A stretch of 64,000 bases of DNA, taken from the NCBI RefSeq assembly GCF_003112695.1, contig NZ_BFBP01000003.1, positions 1 through 64,000 of the forward strand, given 5' to 3'. How positions within the stretch are numbered: the first letter of the stretch is position 1; every line of letters starts with the position of its first letter. Origin of the DNA: Azospira sp. I13 (GTDB lineage Bacteria > Pseudomonadota > Gammaproteobacteria > Burkholderiales > Rhodocyclaceae). The translations under genes and the position numbers were made by a program. Shown here piece after piece: positions 54,917 to 64,000 of the stretch. Below the pieces are notes generated by a model that did not search any database, was not told the DNA's origin, and saw only the letters and a list, made by a program, of their open reading frames with translations.

Positions 54917-55513
54917 TTAGCGAACAACCACAACGGCAAGTATTCCGGTCCAGGCCGGCAGTCCGAAAACCAATACCAAGCCGCTGAATAAGGTAGCCAG
55001 GCTTTCCTCGGTCATGCCCAGAAGCCTTCGGCTAGCCCAGTAGATGGTGTAACCCGCCAGGGTGATGCCCACGGTGCCGGCGATCAGGATAAAGGTGAGG
55101 CTGGGAACGGCCAGGGCAAGGGATGATAGCCAGAGGGGGATGGTCCCCAGGGTGATGACAAGGAAGGCCTGCTGGCGGGTGATGGGAATCTGAAAAAATC
55201 GGGCGGCCAATTGAGCAAAGCAAGCCATGACTACTACGGTCAGCAATTCAAGTACCAGGATGGTCAGTAGCCGTTCCCAGGAAGGGCTAGTGAAGCCATG
55301 GATCAATCGGTCGCCGTAGGCCGTCCCGGCAAAATTGACCATGACCGGGAGCAGCAGCGACAGGGGGAGGGCAATCAGTAACAGGGAGAAGATAGGGGAG
55401 GGGAGTTGCTCGATTTCCTCCCATGGCGCATCGTCAGCCACCCTGGCATCAGCTTCAGTCAGCCAGGTTGAGAGCAGGCGCTGGGTCGCCAAGGACTCAT
55501 GCTGAGTTGCCAT
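54917..55513 (-). CDS. Yip1-like membrane protein
   Basis: A 198-residue inner-membrane protein. A soluble N-terminus (MATQHESLATQRLLS, with WEEIEQLPSPI) is followed by about five helices (SLLLIALPLSLLLPVMVNFA, LLTILVLELLTVVVMACFAQ and others) and the Yip1-domain pattern of conserved Pro/Gly in the last helices (GMTEESLATLFSGLVLVFGL). The function of bacterial Yip1 family proteins is unknown. The start at 55513 has GGGAGG upstream. Confidence 0.8.
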   Translation of the reverse strand: MATQHESLATQRLLSTWLTEADARVADDAPWEEIEQLPSPIFSLLLIALPLSLLLPVMVNFAGTAYGDRLIHGFTSPSWERLLTILVLELLTVVVMACFAQLAARFFQIPITRQQAFLVITLGTIPLWLSSLALAVPSLTFILIAGTVGITLAGYTIYWASRRLLGMTEESLATLFSGLVLVFGLPAWTGILAVVVVR

Positions 55514-55854
55514 GATTTGCCTCCCTTCTCCCGATGCATACAAACGCATTGTTATTTGCCGAATGTCATTAACTATCACGCCATCATAGGAATAATCTTT
55601 CCCCTTGTCTTTAGCCGATTGGTAATAGTTTCAAATGGTTGCGCCGGATTTCTTGATTCATGTCGAATCGCCGGAAATGTCACCCGGGCGGTACTGGCGT
55701 GAATGCGGCTTTGGGCTGTGTTACGGAAAGGGGTAAGGCGAACAGGCTTGGAAAGTATCGTCAGGGCTCACGACTGACGGGCTTTTCAGGCCTGGATTGG
55801 AGAGGGCTGCGTGAATGGGGGGCAATATATGCCTTTCGCTCCCTGGAACAGGAT

Positions 55855-55914
55855 GGGATTCGGCCCCTCTGGACCCTTTGGCAAGGCCGAATCCCGGCCG
55901 GTTTAGGGCCGGCC
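55855..55914. repeat. Inverted repeats in a 411-base gene-free stretch
   Basis: Bases 55514-55924 hold no supportable gene. Within them GGGATTCGGCC (55855-55865) and GGCCGAATCCC (55885-55895) form an 11-bp perfect inverted repeat, directly followed by GGCCGG (55896-55901) and CCGGCC (55909-55914). There is no T-run. On the minus strand this is the 3' end region of the small conserved gene (stop at 55925) and the upstream region of the Yip1-like gene. Confidence 0.5.
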
Positions 55915-55924
55915 ATGGGCGCCC

Positions 55925-56194
55925 TCAGGGGCTGGGCGTCAAAGGGTGGCTGTTCTGGAAATGGCGGTAAGTTTGAGACAGGGCGCTGGCCTTTTCCATC
56001 TCGCCATGCTCAAGGGCCGTGGCGATGTTGTCCAGCAACATGGAATGTAAATCACGCACTCCGTCAGGAGTCGTCAGCAACGTGTCGCAAAGTTCGGCGG
56101 CAACGATGACAGGGATGTGCTCGTGTTCAGCAATGGCGGAAATCTCGGATTGATCCATATCGCAGAAATCGAGGCAGTCTTTGAGGGACAGCAT
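55925..56194 (-). CDS. Small conserved cytoplasmic protein of unknown function
   Basis: An 89-residue protein beginning MLSLKDCLDFCDMDQSEI, with an acidic N-terminus and IAEHEHIPVIVAAELCDTLL. I recall similar short proteins from other betaproteobacteria, without known function. There is no signal peptide or membrane helix. The start at 56194 has AGGAGGAG a few bases upstream; the seven-codon extension lacks a site. It is alone on the minus strand, downstream of the glycosyltransferase gene. Confidence 0.78.
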   Translation of the reverse strand: MLSLKDCLDFCDMDQSEISAIAEHEHIPVIVAAELCDTLLTTPDGVRDLHSMLLDNIATALEHGEMEKASALSQTYRHFQNSHPLTPSP

Positions 56195-56332
56195 GAAAAT
56201 CTCCTCCTGTATCACTTGACGGTCTGTTGGGCTCTGCCCTGCGCAAATATTGGGCGGCCATGCTTGTGCTGTATCGTTTTTATAGGACCGTCCCCCTTTT
56301 TCGAGTGTTATGGGTAGGAGAACACTTTCATC

Positions 56333-57529
56333 TTAGCCTACCGGAGATGATGTGCAAGGGGTCTGGGGGTGAGAATTCATGTGGCTTTGCAGCAATTGCG
56401 CCAAGGCTTGGCGAAGCCGCTCGGCGCACTCGCGGGCGGACCATTCCTGCACGTAAGTACGCGCTTCGGCGGAGAGGCTCTGGTGCAATTCTCTGTTCCG
56501 TAGCAGTCCAGTGAGGCTGTCTGCAAAATCCTGGGGGTTGTCTGCCGGGGACAGGGCGCCCCTTCCTGGTTCAAGGATGTCGCGAGTACCCATGATGGAC
56601 AGGGCTACAACGGGAATGCCCTCTGCCATGGCTTCCAGCAGGACCAGGCCTTGGGTTTCGGTGCGTGAGGCAAAGACAAAGGCGTTGGCGGCTGCATAGC
56701 AGGAAGGAAGTTCATCGCGGCGATGCAGATACCCGACAAACCGAACTTTGTCGGCAGTACCCAGCGTCTCTGCCTGTTGTCGCAGGCTGGCCAGGGCCGG
56801 ACCCTCGCCAGCCACCACAAGGTGCAGGTCAGGGATTTGGTTCAAGGCGTGGCGATGGGCTTCGAGCAAGAAGCCAATGTTCTTCTCTCCTGCCACTCGT
56901 CCGACAAACAGGGCAATCGGCACTTCGGGCCCAAGCCCCAGTCGGGCCCTGAACGCCAGGCCGTCGCCCTTGCCGAAATGGGCCAGGGGGATACCTGTCG
57001 GCACCACCCGTGTGGGGGCCGATATGCCGTAGGCTGCCAGAGTCTCGGCCATCGCCCGTGATGGCACGATGACACCGGCCAGTGCATTGCATTGCCGGCG
57101 GGAGAAAAGACGGGCAAATTGCCTTAGCAAGTACTTGGGGACGAAGTGAATGTAGTGGTGCAGGTATTCCTCAAACAGGGTGTGGTAGGTCTCAATGCAG
57201 GGAATGCCCAGTTTCTTCCCCAGGGCGACTCCGGCATAGTGGGCAATGAAGGGCGTCTGGATGTGAATCACATCCACCTTCATGCGCCGAATCAGGGCTT
57301 CCTGCGCCAGGATGGTGCCCAATTCCATGCGCCGATCTTCCGGGTCGAAGGGGATTCGATGGGATGGGATGCGGATGATCCCTTCCTCTTCCGTCGCACC
57401 CGGATAGTCCGGAACCATCAGGGTGACCTGGTCACCAACCGCCTGGAACTCCTGGCGGAAAGTCTCGATGGAGGTGGATACGCCGTTAATACGCGGGAAA
57501 TACACGTCGGATAGCATCAGGATGTGCAT
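56333..57529 (-). CDS. Family 4 glycosyltransferase
   Basis: A 398-residue GT-B fold enzyme. The N-terminal domain opens MHILMLSDVYFPRINGVSTS with the acceptor-side segment CIETYHTLFEEYLHHYIHF; the C-terminal donor domain has PTGIPLAHF, FVGRVAGEKNIGFLLEA and the E(x7)E pattern in SRTETQGLVLLEAMAEG. Such enzymes transfer a hexose to a lipid or polysaccharide acceptor; diacylglycerol glycosyltransferases are close in sequence style. Acceptor and sugar cannot be told. The start at 57529 has GGGGGCG upstream. It is divergent from the HD-GYP gene. Confidence 0.9.
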   Translation of the reverse strand: MHILMLSDVYFPRINGVSTSIETFRQEFQAVGDQVTLMVPDYPGATEEEGIIRIPSHRIPFDPEDRRMELGTILAQEALIRRMKVDVIHIQTPFIAHYAGVALGKKLGIPCIETYHTLFEEYLHHYIHFVPKYLLRQFARLFSRRQCNALAGVIVPSRAMAETLAAYGISAPTRVVPTGIPLAHFGKGDGLAFRARLGLGPEVPIALFVGRVAGEKNIGFLLEAHRHALNQIPDLHLVVAGEGPALASLRQQAETLGTADKVRFVGYLHRRDELPSCYAAANAFVFASRTETQGLVLLEAMAEGIPVVALSIMGTRDILEPGRGALSPADNPQDFADSLTGLLRNRELHQSLSAEARTYVQEWSARECAERLRQALAQLLQSHMNSHPQTPCTSSPVG

Positions 57530-57613
57530 AGTCGCCCCCTGCAAAAGATCCTACCCTAGCGACTGTGGATTACCGCAGTGTGGTCGATTTATGGCAAGTT
57601 CTTTGCTCTAAGT

Positions 57614-57658
57614 AAGCCTGAAGTCATATTGCGCCCCTAAATTCAGGCTTCATATAAT
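57614..57658 (+). promoter_or_regulatory. Promoter of the HD-GYP gene with a 9-bp palindromic operator
   Basis: TTGCGC (57629-57634), an 18-base spacer and TATAAT (57653-57658). AAGCCTGAA (57614-57622) and TTCAGGCTT (57642-57650) are perfect inverted copies that bracket the -35 element, the right arm ending just before the -10. This geometry fits a repressor operator. The predicted transcript starts near 57665, 20 bases before the gene. Confidence 0.68.
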
Positions 57659-57685
57659 GCCCGACCAAACCGATTATCTCCGCCC

Positions 57686-58879
57686 ATGTCTGTGACCACG
57701 GCCTTTCCCCTGGCGAATCCCCCCATGCACCTGCACGAAGAACCCGTCTTTTCCCATGAGGACGGGCTCGACCTGTTGCATCAGGCTTTGCCGCTGCAGG
57801 AAAAGCTTGAGTCGCTGCATGCCCATATTCGGCGTGACCTGCCGTTTGTGGATCGTATTGCCGTAGCTGCCTACGAGCCGCTGACAGACAATCTCAAGAC
57901 TTTCCTGCATTCCAGTGGTCTCGGCGAGGTGCCGCTCTCCTTCTATGAAAGCAAGCTTTCCGCCTCCCATTCCCTGTCCGAGATTGCCGCCACCCGCCGG
58001 CCCCGGGTCATCAACGACATTGATGCCTACCCTGTAGAGCCGGTCAAGGAGCACGCCCGGCGCATCCGCAGCAGTGGGTTCGGTGCCAGTTACACCATGC
58101 CGGTCTGCCACAACGGAGCCTTGTATGGGTTCCTGTTCTTCAATTCCCGCCAGAAGTGGGTATTCGACGCCCGCGCCCTGCACCATCTCAATATGCTGGG
58201 CCATCATCTTTCCCTCATGGTGGTCAATGAACTGGCCTGTCTGCGCACCCTGATGGCCTCGGTACGTACCGTGACCCAGATTGCACAGGTCCGGGATTTT
58301 GAAACCGGCGCCCATCTGGAGCGCATGGCCCATTACTCCCGCATCATCGCCCAGGAAGTGGCACCCCGCTTCAAGCTGGATGATGCCTTCATCGAGTATC
58401 TTTACCTCTTTGCGCCTCTGCACGACATCGGCAAGGTGGCGGTGCCGGACTCCTTGCTGCTCAAGCCGGGCAAACTGGAGCCGGAAGAGTTTGCCCGCAT
58501 CCAGGAACATACCGTCAAGGGGCTGCAGATTGTCGATGCCATGCTGGATAACTTTGGCATTCAGGGCATGCAGCGTTCCGACATGCTGCGCAACATCGTC
58601 CTGCACCATCATGAATCCCTGGACGGCAGTGGCTATCCCTACCGTCTGGAAGGGGATGCCATTCCGGTGGAGGCCCGTATCGTCGCAGTGGCCGACGTTT
58701 TTGATGCCTTGACCAGCGAACGCCCCTACAAGAATGCCTGGAGCAACCAGGAAGCCTTCAATATGCTGGCTGAGCTGGCAGGCCGCAAGTTCGATCACGA
58801 CTGCGTTGACGCCTTGCTCCGCAACCGGGCGGAGATCGAACGCATTCAATCCCAATTCGCCGAGGACCTCCTGGGCTAG
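57686..58879 (+). CDS. HD-GYP domain phosphodiesterase with N-terminal GAF-like sensor
   Basis: A 397-residue protein predicted to hydrolyse c-di-GMP. Residues of about 30-185 look like a GAF domain (GFGASYTMPVCHNGALYGFL). The HD-GYP domain starts near 195 (VTQIAQVRDFETGAHLERM) with the HD pair at 246-247 (PLHDIGKVAVPD), the HHHESLDGSGYP block at 307-318 and VADVFDALTSERPYK; all metal-site residues are intact. No membrane helix is present, so it is cytoplasmic. It has its own promoter with a palindrome. No clear Shine-Dalgarno precedes ATG 57686. Confidence 0.94.
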   Translation: MSVTTAFPLANPPMHLHEEPVFSHEDGLDLLHQALPLQEKLESLHAHIRRDLPFVDRIAVAAYEPLTDNLKTFLHSSGLGEVPLSFYESKLSASHSLSEIAATRRPRVINDIDAYPVEPVKEHARRIRSSGFGASYTMPVCHNGALYGFLFFNSRQKWVFDARALHHLNMLGHHLSLMVVNELACLRTLMASVRTVTQIAQVRDFETGAHLERMAHYSRIIAQEVAPRFKLDDAFIEYLYLFAPLHDIGKVAVPDSLLLKPGKLEPEEFARIQEHTVKGLQIVDAMLDNFGIQGMQRSDMLRNIVLHHHESLDGSGYPYRLEGDAIPVEARIVAVADVFDALTSERPYKNAWSNQEAFNMLAELAGRKFDHDCVDALLRNRAEIERIQSQFAEDLLG

Positions 58880-58949
58880 ATGCACGATACCAGCCCCTTG
58901 TATCCTCTGGCAGCCGTCGAGTGCGGTGAATCGGATTGGGCAGGGTGTC

Positions 58950-58958
58950 TGATATAAT
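58950..58958 (+). promoter_or_regulatory. Extended -10 promoter upstream of tig
   Basis: TGATATAAT combines TATAAT (58953-58958) with the TG of an extended -10 (58950-58951); no good -35 is found at the normal distance. It gives a tig leader of about 120 bases containing small hairpins near 58983-59018. Confidence 0.6.
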
Positions 58959-59084
58959 GCGCCGCTGGAAAAACCCGGGGGAGGGGCGAAAAGCCTTCGG
59001 GAGTGGCGAAAAATCGCCCTTTGTGCCCTCTCTCCATCACGATCTGGCGGTTGTTGCCGCCCCTGTTGTTACTAAGGAAAACCC

Positions 59085-60389
59085 ATGCAAGAGAACTCCC
59101 AAGTCTCCAGCGCTCTGGAACGCCGCCTGGATATCGCCGTCGCCATCGCCGACCTGGACAAGGACGTGGATGCCCGCCTGAAGCGGATGGGCAAGACCGT
59201 CAAGCTGCCCGGCTTCCGTCCTGGCAAAGTGCCGTTCAACATGGTTAAGCAACAGTACGGTGCCCAGGCCCGCCACGAAGCCCTGGCTGATGCCGTGGAC
59301 AAGGCCTTCGGCGAAGCCGTGACTGCCCAAAAGCTGCGCGTTGCCGGCTATCCCCGTATCGAAGCCAAGCAGACCGACAGCGCCACCCACGTGGAATTCT
59401 CCGCTGTGTTTGAGGTGTATCCCGAAATCACCCTGGGCGACGTGGCTGCCACCGAAGTGGAGCGTCTGGCATTCGAAGTCGGCGCAGCCGAAGTGGACAA
59501 GACCCTGGACATCCTGCGTAAGCAGCGCGTGACCTTTGAAAAGGCCGATCGCGCTGCCGCCAAGGGCGACCGCGTCGTGATCGATTTCCTGGGTAAGAAG
59601 GATGGCGTGGCCTTCCAGGGTGGCCAGGCCGCTGATTACCCGTTCGTGCTCGGTGAGGGCATGATGCTGGCTGATTTTGAAACCAATGTGGAAGGCCTCA
59701 AGGCTGGTGAAGCCAAGACTTTCGACATGACTTTCCCCGAAGATTATTTTGCCAAGGACCTGGCCGGCCAGGCCGTGCAGTTCGAAATCACCGTCAAGGA
59801 AGTCCAGGGCGCCAAGTTGCCCGAGGTGGATGGCGAGTTTGCCAAGCTGATGGGCATCGCCGACGGCGACGTGGAAAAGATGCGTGCCGAAATCCAGACC
59901 AACCTGGGTCGTGAAGTGAAGAAGCGCATCCAGGCCCGGACCAAGGACCAGGTCATGGAAGCCCTGCTCAAGGCCAACCCCATTGACGTGCCCAACGCCC
60001 TCATTGAAGGCGAAGTGGAGCGTCTGATGCAGGCTGCCAAGGCCGACATGGAAGCCCGCGGCTTCAAGGGCAAGGACCTGCCGGTGAAGCCCGAATGGTT
60101 TGCCGATCAGGCCAAGCGCCGCGTCACCCTGGGCCTGGTGCTGGCCGAGCTGGTGAAGGTGGAGAATCTCTACGCCAAGCCTGAGCAGATCAAGGTCATG
60201 GTGGAAGAGGCTGCTCAGTCCTACGAGAACCCTGATGAAGTGGTGAAGTGGTACTACGCCCAGCCCCAGCGTCTGGCCGAAGTGGAGGCCGTGGTGGTGG
60301 AAGATAACGTGGTAAGCTGGGTCCTGGAACGGGCCAAGGTGACCGACAAGGCAGCCGACTTCGACGAACTGATGGGTCGTCGGGCCTAA
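59085..60389 (+). CDS. tig: Trigger factor
   Basis: A 434-residue ribosome-associated chaperone. The N-terminal ribosome-binding domain has the GFRPGKVPF signature loop; the FKBP-like isomerase domain (DRVVIDFLGKKDGVAFQGG) and the C-terminal helical cradle follow. It acts on nascent chains. AAGGAAA precedes the ATG. It is first in the conserved tig-clpP-clpX-lon order. Confidence 0.98.
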   Translation: MQENSQVSSALERRLDIAVAIADLDKDVDARLKRMGKTVKLPGFRPGKVPFNMVKQQYGAQARHEALADAVDKAFGEAVTAQKLRVAGYPRIEAKQTDSATHVEFSAVFEVYPEITLGDVAATEVERLAFEVGAAEVDKTLDILRKQRVTFEKADRAAAKGDRVVIDFLGKKDGVAFQGGQAADYPFVLGEGMMLADFETNVEGLKAGEAKTFDMTFPEDYFAKDLAGQAVQFEITVKEVQGAKLPEVDGEFAKLMGIADGDVEKMRAEIQTNLGREVKKRIQARTKDQVMEALLKANPIDVPNALIEGEVERLMQAAKADMEARGFKGKDLPVKPEWFADQAKRRVTLGLVLAELVKVENLYAKPEQIKVMVEEAAQSYENPDEVVKWYYAQPQRLAEVEAVVVEDNVVSWVLERAKVTDKAADFDELMGRRA

Positions 60390-60415
60390 CAGGCGCTTCG
60401 TCTCTGTAGAAGAAT

Positions 60416-60448
60416 ACGCAGGGGCTGCAGATTTTGCGGCCCCTGCGT
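60416..60448 (+). other. Long hairpin between tig and clpP
   Basis: A 14-bp stem with one wobble pair: 60416-60429 (ACGCAGGGGCTGCA) pairs with 60435-60448 (TGCGGCCCCTGCGT), loop GATTT. No T-run follows, so it is unlikely to be a normal intrinsic terminator. It lies 56 bases upstream of the clpP start. Confidence 0.65.
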
Positions 60449-60504
60449 CATAATGGATCACCGCAACGTCCCAAGCCCCCAAACTGAAAACAGAGGATGC
60501 AGGT

Positions 60505-61146
60505 ATGAAGATCGATAACAGCAGCCAGTGGGATCCCCAGGCCCTGGGACTGGTGCCTATGGTGGTTGAGCAGAGCGGCCGCGGTGAACGGGCGTTTGAT
60601 ATTTATTCCCGCCTCCTGAAGGAGCGGGTGGTGTTCTTGGTGGGGCCGGTCAACGATGCCTCCGCCAATCTCGTCGTCGCCCAGTTGCTGTTTCTGGAAG
60701 CGGATAATCCCGACAAGGACATCTTCTTCTACATCAATTCTCCCGGTGGCTCCGTCACTGCGGGCCTGTCGATCTACGACACCATGCAGTTCATCAAGCC
60801 CGATGTCTCTACCCTGTGCATGGGCCAGGCTGCCTCCATGGGTGCTTTCCTGCTCAACGCCGGTGCCAAGGGCAAGCGTTTTGCCCTGCCCAACTCCCGC
60901 GTGATGATCCATCAGCCCATGGGTGGCTTCCAGGGGCAGGCTTCGGACATCGAAATCCACGCCAAGGAGATTCTCTCCCTGCGCGCCAAACTGAATGAAA
61001 TCATGGCCCACCACAGTGGCCAGCCGGTCGATCGTATTGAAAAAGATACCGACCGTGACAATTTCCTGTCTGCCGCAGAAGCGGTGGAATATGGCCTGAT
61101 CGACCGCGTGCTAACCCGCCGTGGCGACACCCAGGAAGCGAAATAA
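60505..61146 (+). CDS. clpP: ATP-dependent Clp protease proteolytic subunit
   Basis: A 213-residue serine peptidase that forms the tetradecameric ClpP barrel. The catalytic serine is in [11 protein letters not shown], the histidine in [11 protein letters not shown] and the aspartate in [16 protein letters not shown] precedes the ATG. clpX follows 14 bases later, giving a ClpXP operon. Confidence 0.98.
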   Translation: MKIDNSSQWDPQALGLVPMVVEQSGRGERAFDIYSRLLKERVVFLVGPVNDASANLVVAQLLFLEADNPDKDIFFYINSPGGSVTAGLSIYDTMQFIKPDVSTLCMGQAASMGAFLLNAGAKGKRFALPNSRVMIHQPMGGFQGQASDIEIHAKEILSLRAKLNEIMAHHSGQPVDRIEKDTDRDNFLSAAEAVEYGLIDRVLTRRGDTQEAK

Positions 61147-61160
61147 GGCAGGGGCCGAAG

Positions 61161-62435
61161 ATGACTGAAAAGAAAAGCACCAATACGGAGAAGCTGCTGT
61201 ATTGCTCCTTTTGCGGCAAAAGCCAGCATGAGGTGAAGAAGCTTATTGCCGGTCCCTCCGTTTTCATCTGCGATGAATGCATCGAGTTGTGCAACGACAT
61301 CATTCGTGACGAAATCGCCGGTGATGTGGGCAGCAAGGGCGGCAAGGACGACCTGCCTACGCCGAAGGAAATCTGCAGCATCCTGGACCAGTACGTCATT
61401 GGCCAGGAAGTTGCCAAGAAGATTCTCTCCGTCGCCGTGTACAACCACTACAAGCGCCTGCGCCACCAGGGCAAGGGCGCCGATGATGTGGAACTGGCCA
61501 AGAGCAACATCCTGTTGATCGGTCCCACCGGCTCTGGCAAAACCCTGCTGGCCCAGACCCTGGCCCGCCTGCTCAACGTTCCCTTCGTCATGGCCGATGC
61601 CACGACCCTGACCGAAGCGGGCTACGTTGGCGAGGATGTGGAAAACATCATCCAGAAACTGCTGCAGAAGTGCGATTACGAAGTCGAAAAGGCCCAGCAG
61701 GGCATCGTCTATATCGACGAAATCGACAAGATTTCCCGCAAGTCCGATAACCCCTCCATTACCCGGGACGTCTCCGGTGAAGGGGTGCAGCAGGCCCTGT
61801 TGAAGCTCATCGAAGGTACCGTGGCCAGTGTGCCGCCTCAGGGCGGGCGCAAGCATCCCAACCAGGACTTCGTCCAGGTGGATACGGCCAACATTCTCTT
61901 CATCTGCGGCGGCGCTTTCGACGGCCTGGAAAAGGTCATCCGCAACCGTTCCACCCGGGGTGGTATCGGCTTCGGTGCTGAGGTGAAGAGCAAGGAAGAC
62001 AAGAAGGCTGTGGGCGAAGTGCTACGCACTGTGGAACCTGAGGACCTGATCAAGTTCGGCCTGATTCCCGAGTTCGTTGGCCGGTTGCCGGTGGTCGCCA
62101 CCCTGGACGAGCTTTCCGAGGCTGCCCTGGTGGAGATTCTGATCGAACCCAAGAATGCCCTGATCAAACAGTACCAGAAGCTCTTCTCCATGGAAGGTGC
62201 AGAGCTGGAAGTGCGTCCGGCAGCGTTGATCGCCATTGCCCGCAAGGCGCTGGAACGCAAGACCGGTGCCCGGGGCCTGCGTTCCATTCTGGAAGGCGTA
62301 CTGCTGGAAACGATGTATGAACTTCCTGGCATGGATAATGTCTCCAAGGTGGTCATCGATGAAGGCATGATCTCCGGCGACACCCAGCCTATCCTCATCT
62401 ACGCCGAGCAGCCCAAGGTTTCCGGCTCCAACTGA
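61161..62435 (+). CDS. clpX: ATP-dependent Clp protease ATP-binding subunit ClpX
   Basis: A 424-residue AAA+ unfoldase. The N-terminal zinc-binding domain ([20 protein letters not shown]) recognises adaptors; Walker A is GPTGSGKT, Walker [10 protein letters not shown], and the IGF loop that docks on ClpP is in [11 protein letters not shown]. It is followed by hairpins and the lon promoter region. Confidence 0.98.
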   Translation: MTEKKSTNTEKLLYCSFCGKSQHEVKKLIAGPSVFICDECIELCNDIIRDEIAGDVGSKGGKDDLPTPKEICSILDQYVIGQEVAKKILSVAVYNHYKRLRHQGKGADDVELAKSNILLIGPTGSGKTLLAQTLARLLNVPFVMADATTLTEAGYVGEDVENIIQKLLQKCDYEVEKAQQGIVYIDEIDKISRKSDNPSITRDVSGEGVQQALLKLIEGTVASVPPQGGRKHPNQDFVQVDTANILFICGGAFDGLEKVIRNRSTRGGIGFGAEVKSKEDKKAVGEVLRTVEPEDLIKFGLIPEFVGRLPVVATLDELSEAALVEILIEPKNALIKQYQKLFSMEGAELEVRPAALIAIARKALERKTGARGLRSILEGVLLETMYELPGMDNVSKVVIDEGMISGDTQPILIYAEQPKVSGSN

Positions 62436-62456
62436 TCCTGCCGCTTTCCTGCAAGC

Positions 62457-62488
62457 CCGGGCAGTTGCCGAATTAGGCGATTGCCCGG
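62457..62488 (+). other. Long hairpin between clpX and lon
   Basis: A 13-bp stem with two wobble pairs: 62457-62469 (CCGGGCAGTTGCC) pairs with 62476-62488 (GGCGATTGCCCGG), loop GAATTA. It ends one base before the lon heat-shock -35 element and has no T-run. A second 9-bp stem (62507-62515 with 62522-62530, around base-paired CCCCT and AGGGG) lies over the -10 region and is followed by TGCTTTT, so it may end clpX transcripts. Confidence 0.6.
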
Positions 62489-62489
62489 A

Positions 62490-62518
62490 CTTGAAGAATC
62501 CCTCCATCGCCCCTATCT
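62490..62518 (+). promoter_or_regulatory. Sigma-32 (RpoH) heat-shock promoter of lon
   Basis: CTTGAAG (62490-62496), a 14-base spacer and CCCTATCT (62511-62518) match the sigma-32 consensus with one mismatch in each element. It lies 32 bases upstream of the lon start, as expected for a heat-inducible protease. Confidence 0.78.
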
Positions 62519-62550
62519 TCAGGGGTGATTGCTTTTCATAAGGACTCAAA

Positions 62551-64000
<1,450 letters not shown>

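Noticed and set aside
55660-56109. 149-codon plus-strand frame in and beyond the 411-base gap
   Set aside because: It overlaps the supported minus-strand gene at 55925-56194, has no Shine-Dalgarno, and its composition (Arg/Gly/Trp-rich) is not protein-like.

Overview
The window is a chromosomal stretch of a high-GC Gram-negative bacterium, most likely a betaproteobacterium of the Rhodocyclales type (Azospira/Dechlorosoma-like). That placement is inference from gene order (grpE-dnaK-dnaJ, hrcA-hemH, nadK-recN, fur-bamE-dapB-carAB-greA, yhbY/rlmE-ftsH-folP-glmM-pst, tpiA-secG-tRNA-Leu-nuoA to N, tig-clpP-clpX-lon) and protein character; no 16S gene is present. Almost everything is core, vertically inherited sequence. 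I see no insertion sequence, prophage, CRISPR array or integron. Both ends cut genes: an FKBP-type isomerase at the left and lon at the right.

Region by region. 0-6.6 kb: FKBP tail, an orphan periplasmic binding protein, then the chaperone genes grpE, dnaK and dnaJ on the minus strand, with an unrecognised periplasmic protein gene between dnaK and dnaJ. grpE and dnaK each carry an almost perfect sigma-32 heat-shock promoter. 6.7-11.6 kb: a Ser/Thr kinase fused to a cyclic-nucleotide-binding-like domain, a chemoreceptor with a periplasmic CxxCH haem-attachment motif, a calcium-loop protein and thioredoxin 2. 11.6-18.1 kb: hemH, hrcA, nadK, recN, a putative HExxH metalloprotease and a family-3 binding protein whose 3' end overlaps the protease gene tail to tail. 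18.2-30.5 kb: a GDT1-type cation exporter, fur, bamE, dapB, carAB, greA, a DUF4149-like membrane protein, yhbY, rlmE, ftsH and folP. 30.5-35.9 kb: glmM and pstSCAB with a candidate Pho box. 35.9-51.9 kb: a strong sigma-70 promoter, then tpiA, secG, tRNA-Leu(GAG) and the complete 14-gene complex I operon. 51.9-58.9 kb: an accessory signalling stretch with a NUDIX hydrolase, a membrane diguanylate cyclase, CbiX, hemerythrin, a Yip1-like protein, a small conserved protein, a glycosyltransferase and an HD-GYP phosphodiesterase. 59-64 kb: tig, clpP, clpX and lon.

Two themes connect the genes. The first is protein quality control: GrpE/DnaK/DnaJ, HrcA, FtsH, trigger factor, ClpXP and Lon, at least three of them with visible sigma-32 promoters. 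The second is energy and signalling: complex I, phosphate uptake, a haem-linked chemoreceptor and c-di-GMP turnover (one synthase and one HD-GYP hydrolase about 5 kb apart).

I found no convincing wholly new multi-gene system. The best leads are the unknown gene inside the dnaK-dnaJ segment, the kinase-cNMP fusion, the haem-binding chemoreceptor, the palindrome over the HD-GYP promoter, the terminator that runs into the start codon of the GDT1 gene, and long hairpins without U-tracts flanking clpPX.
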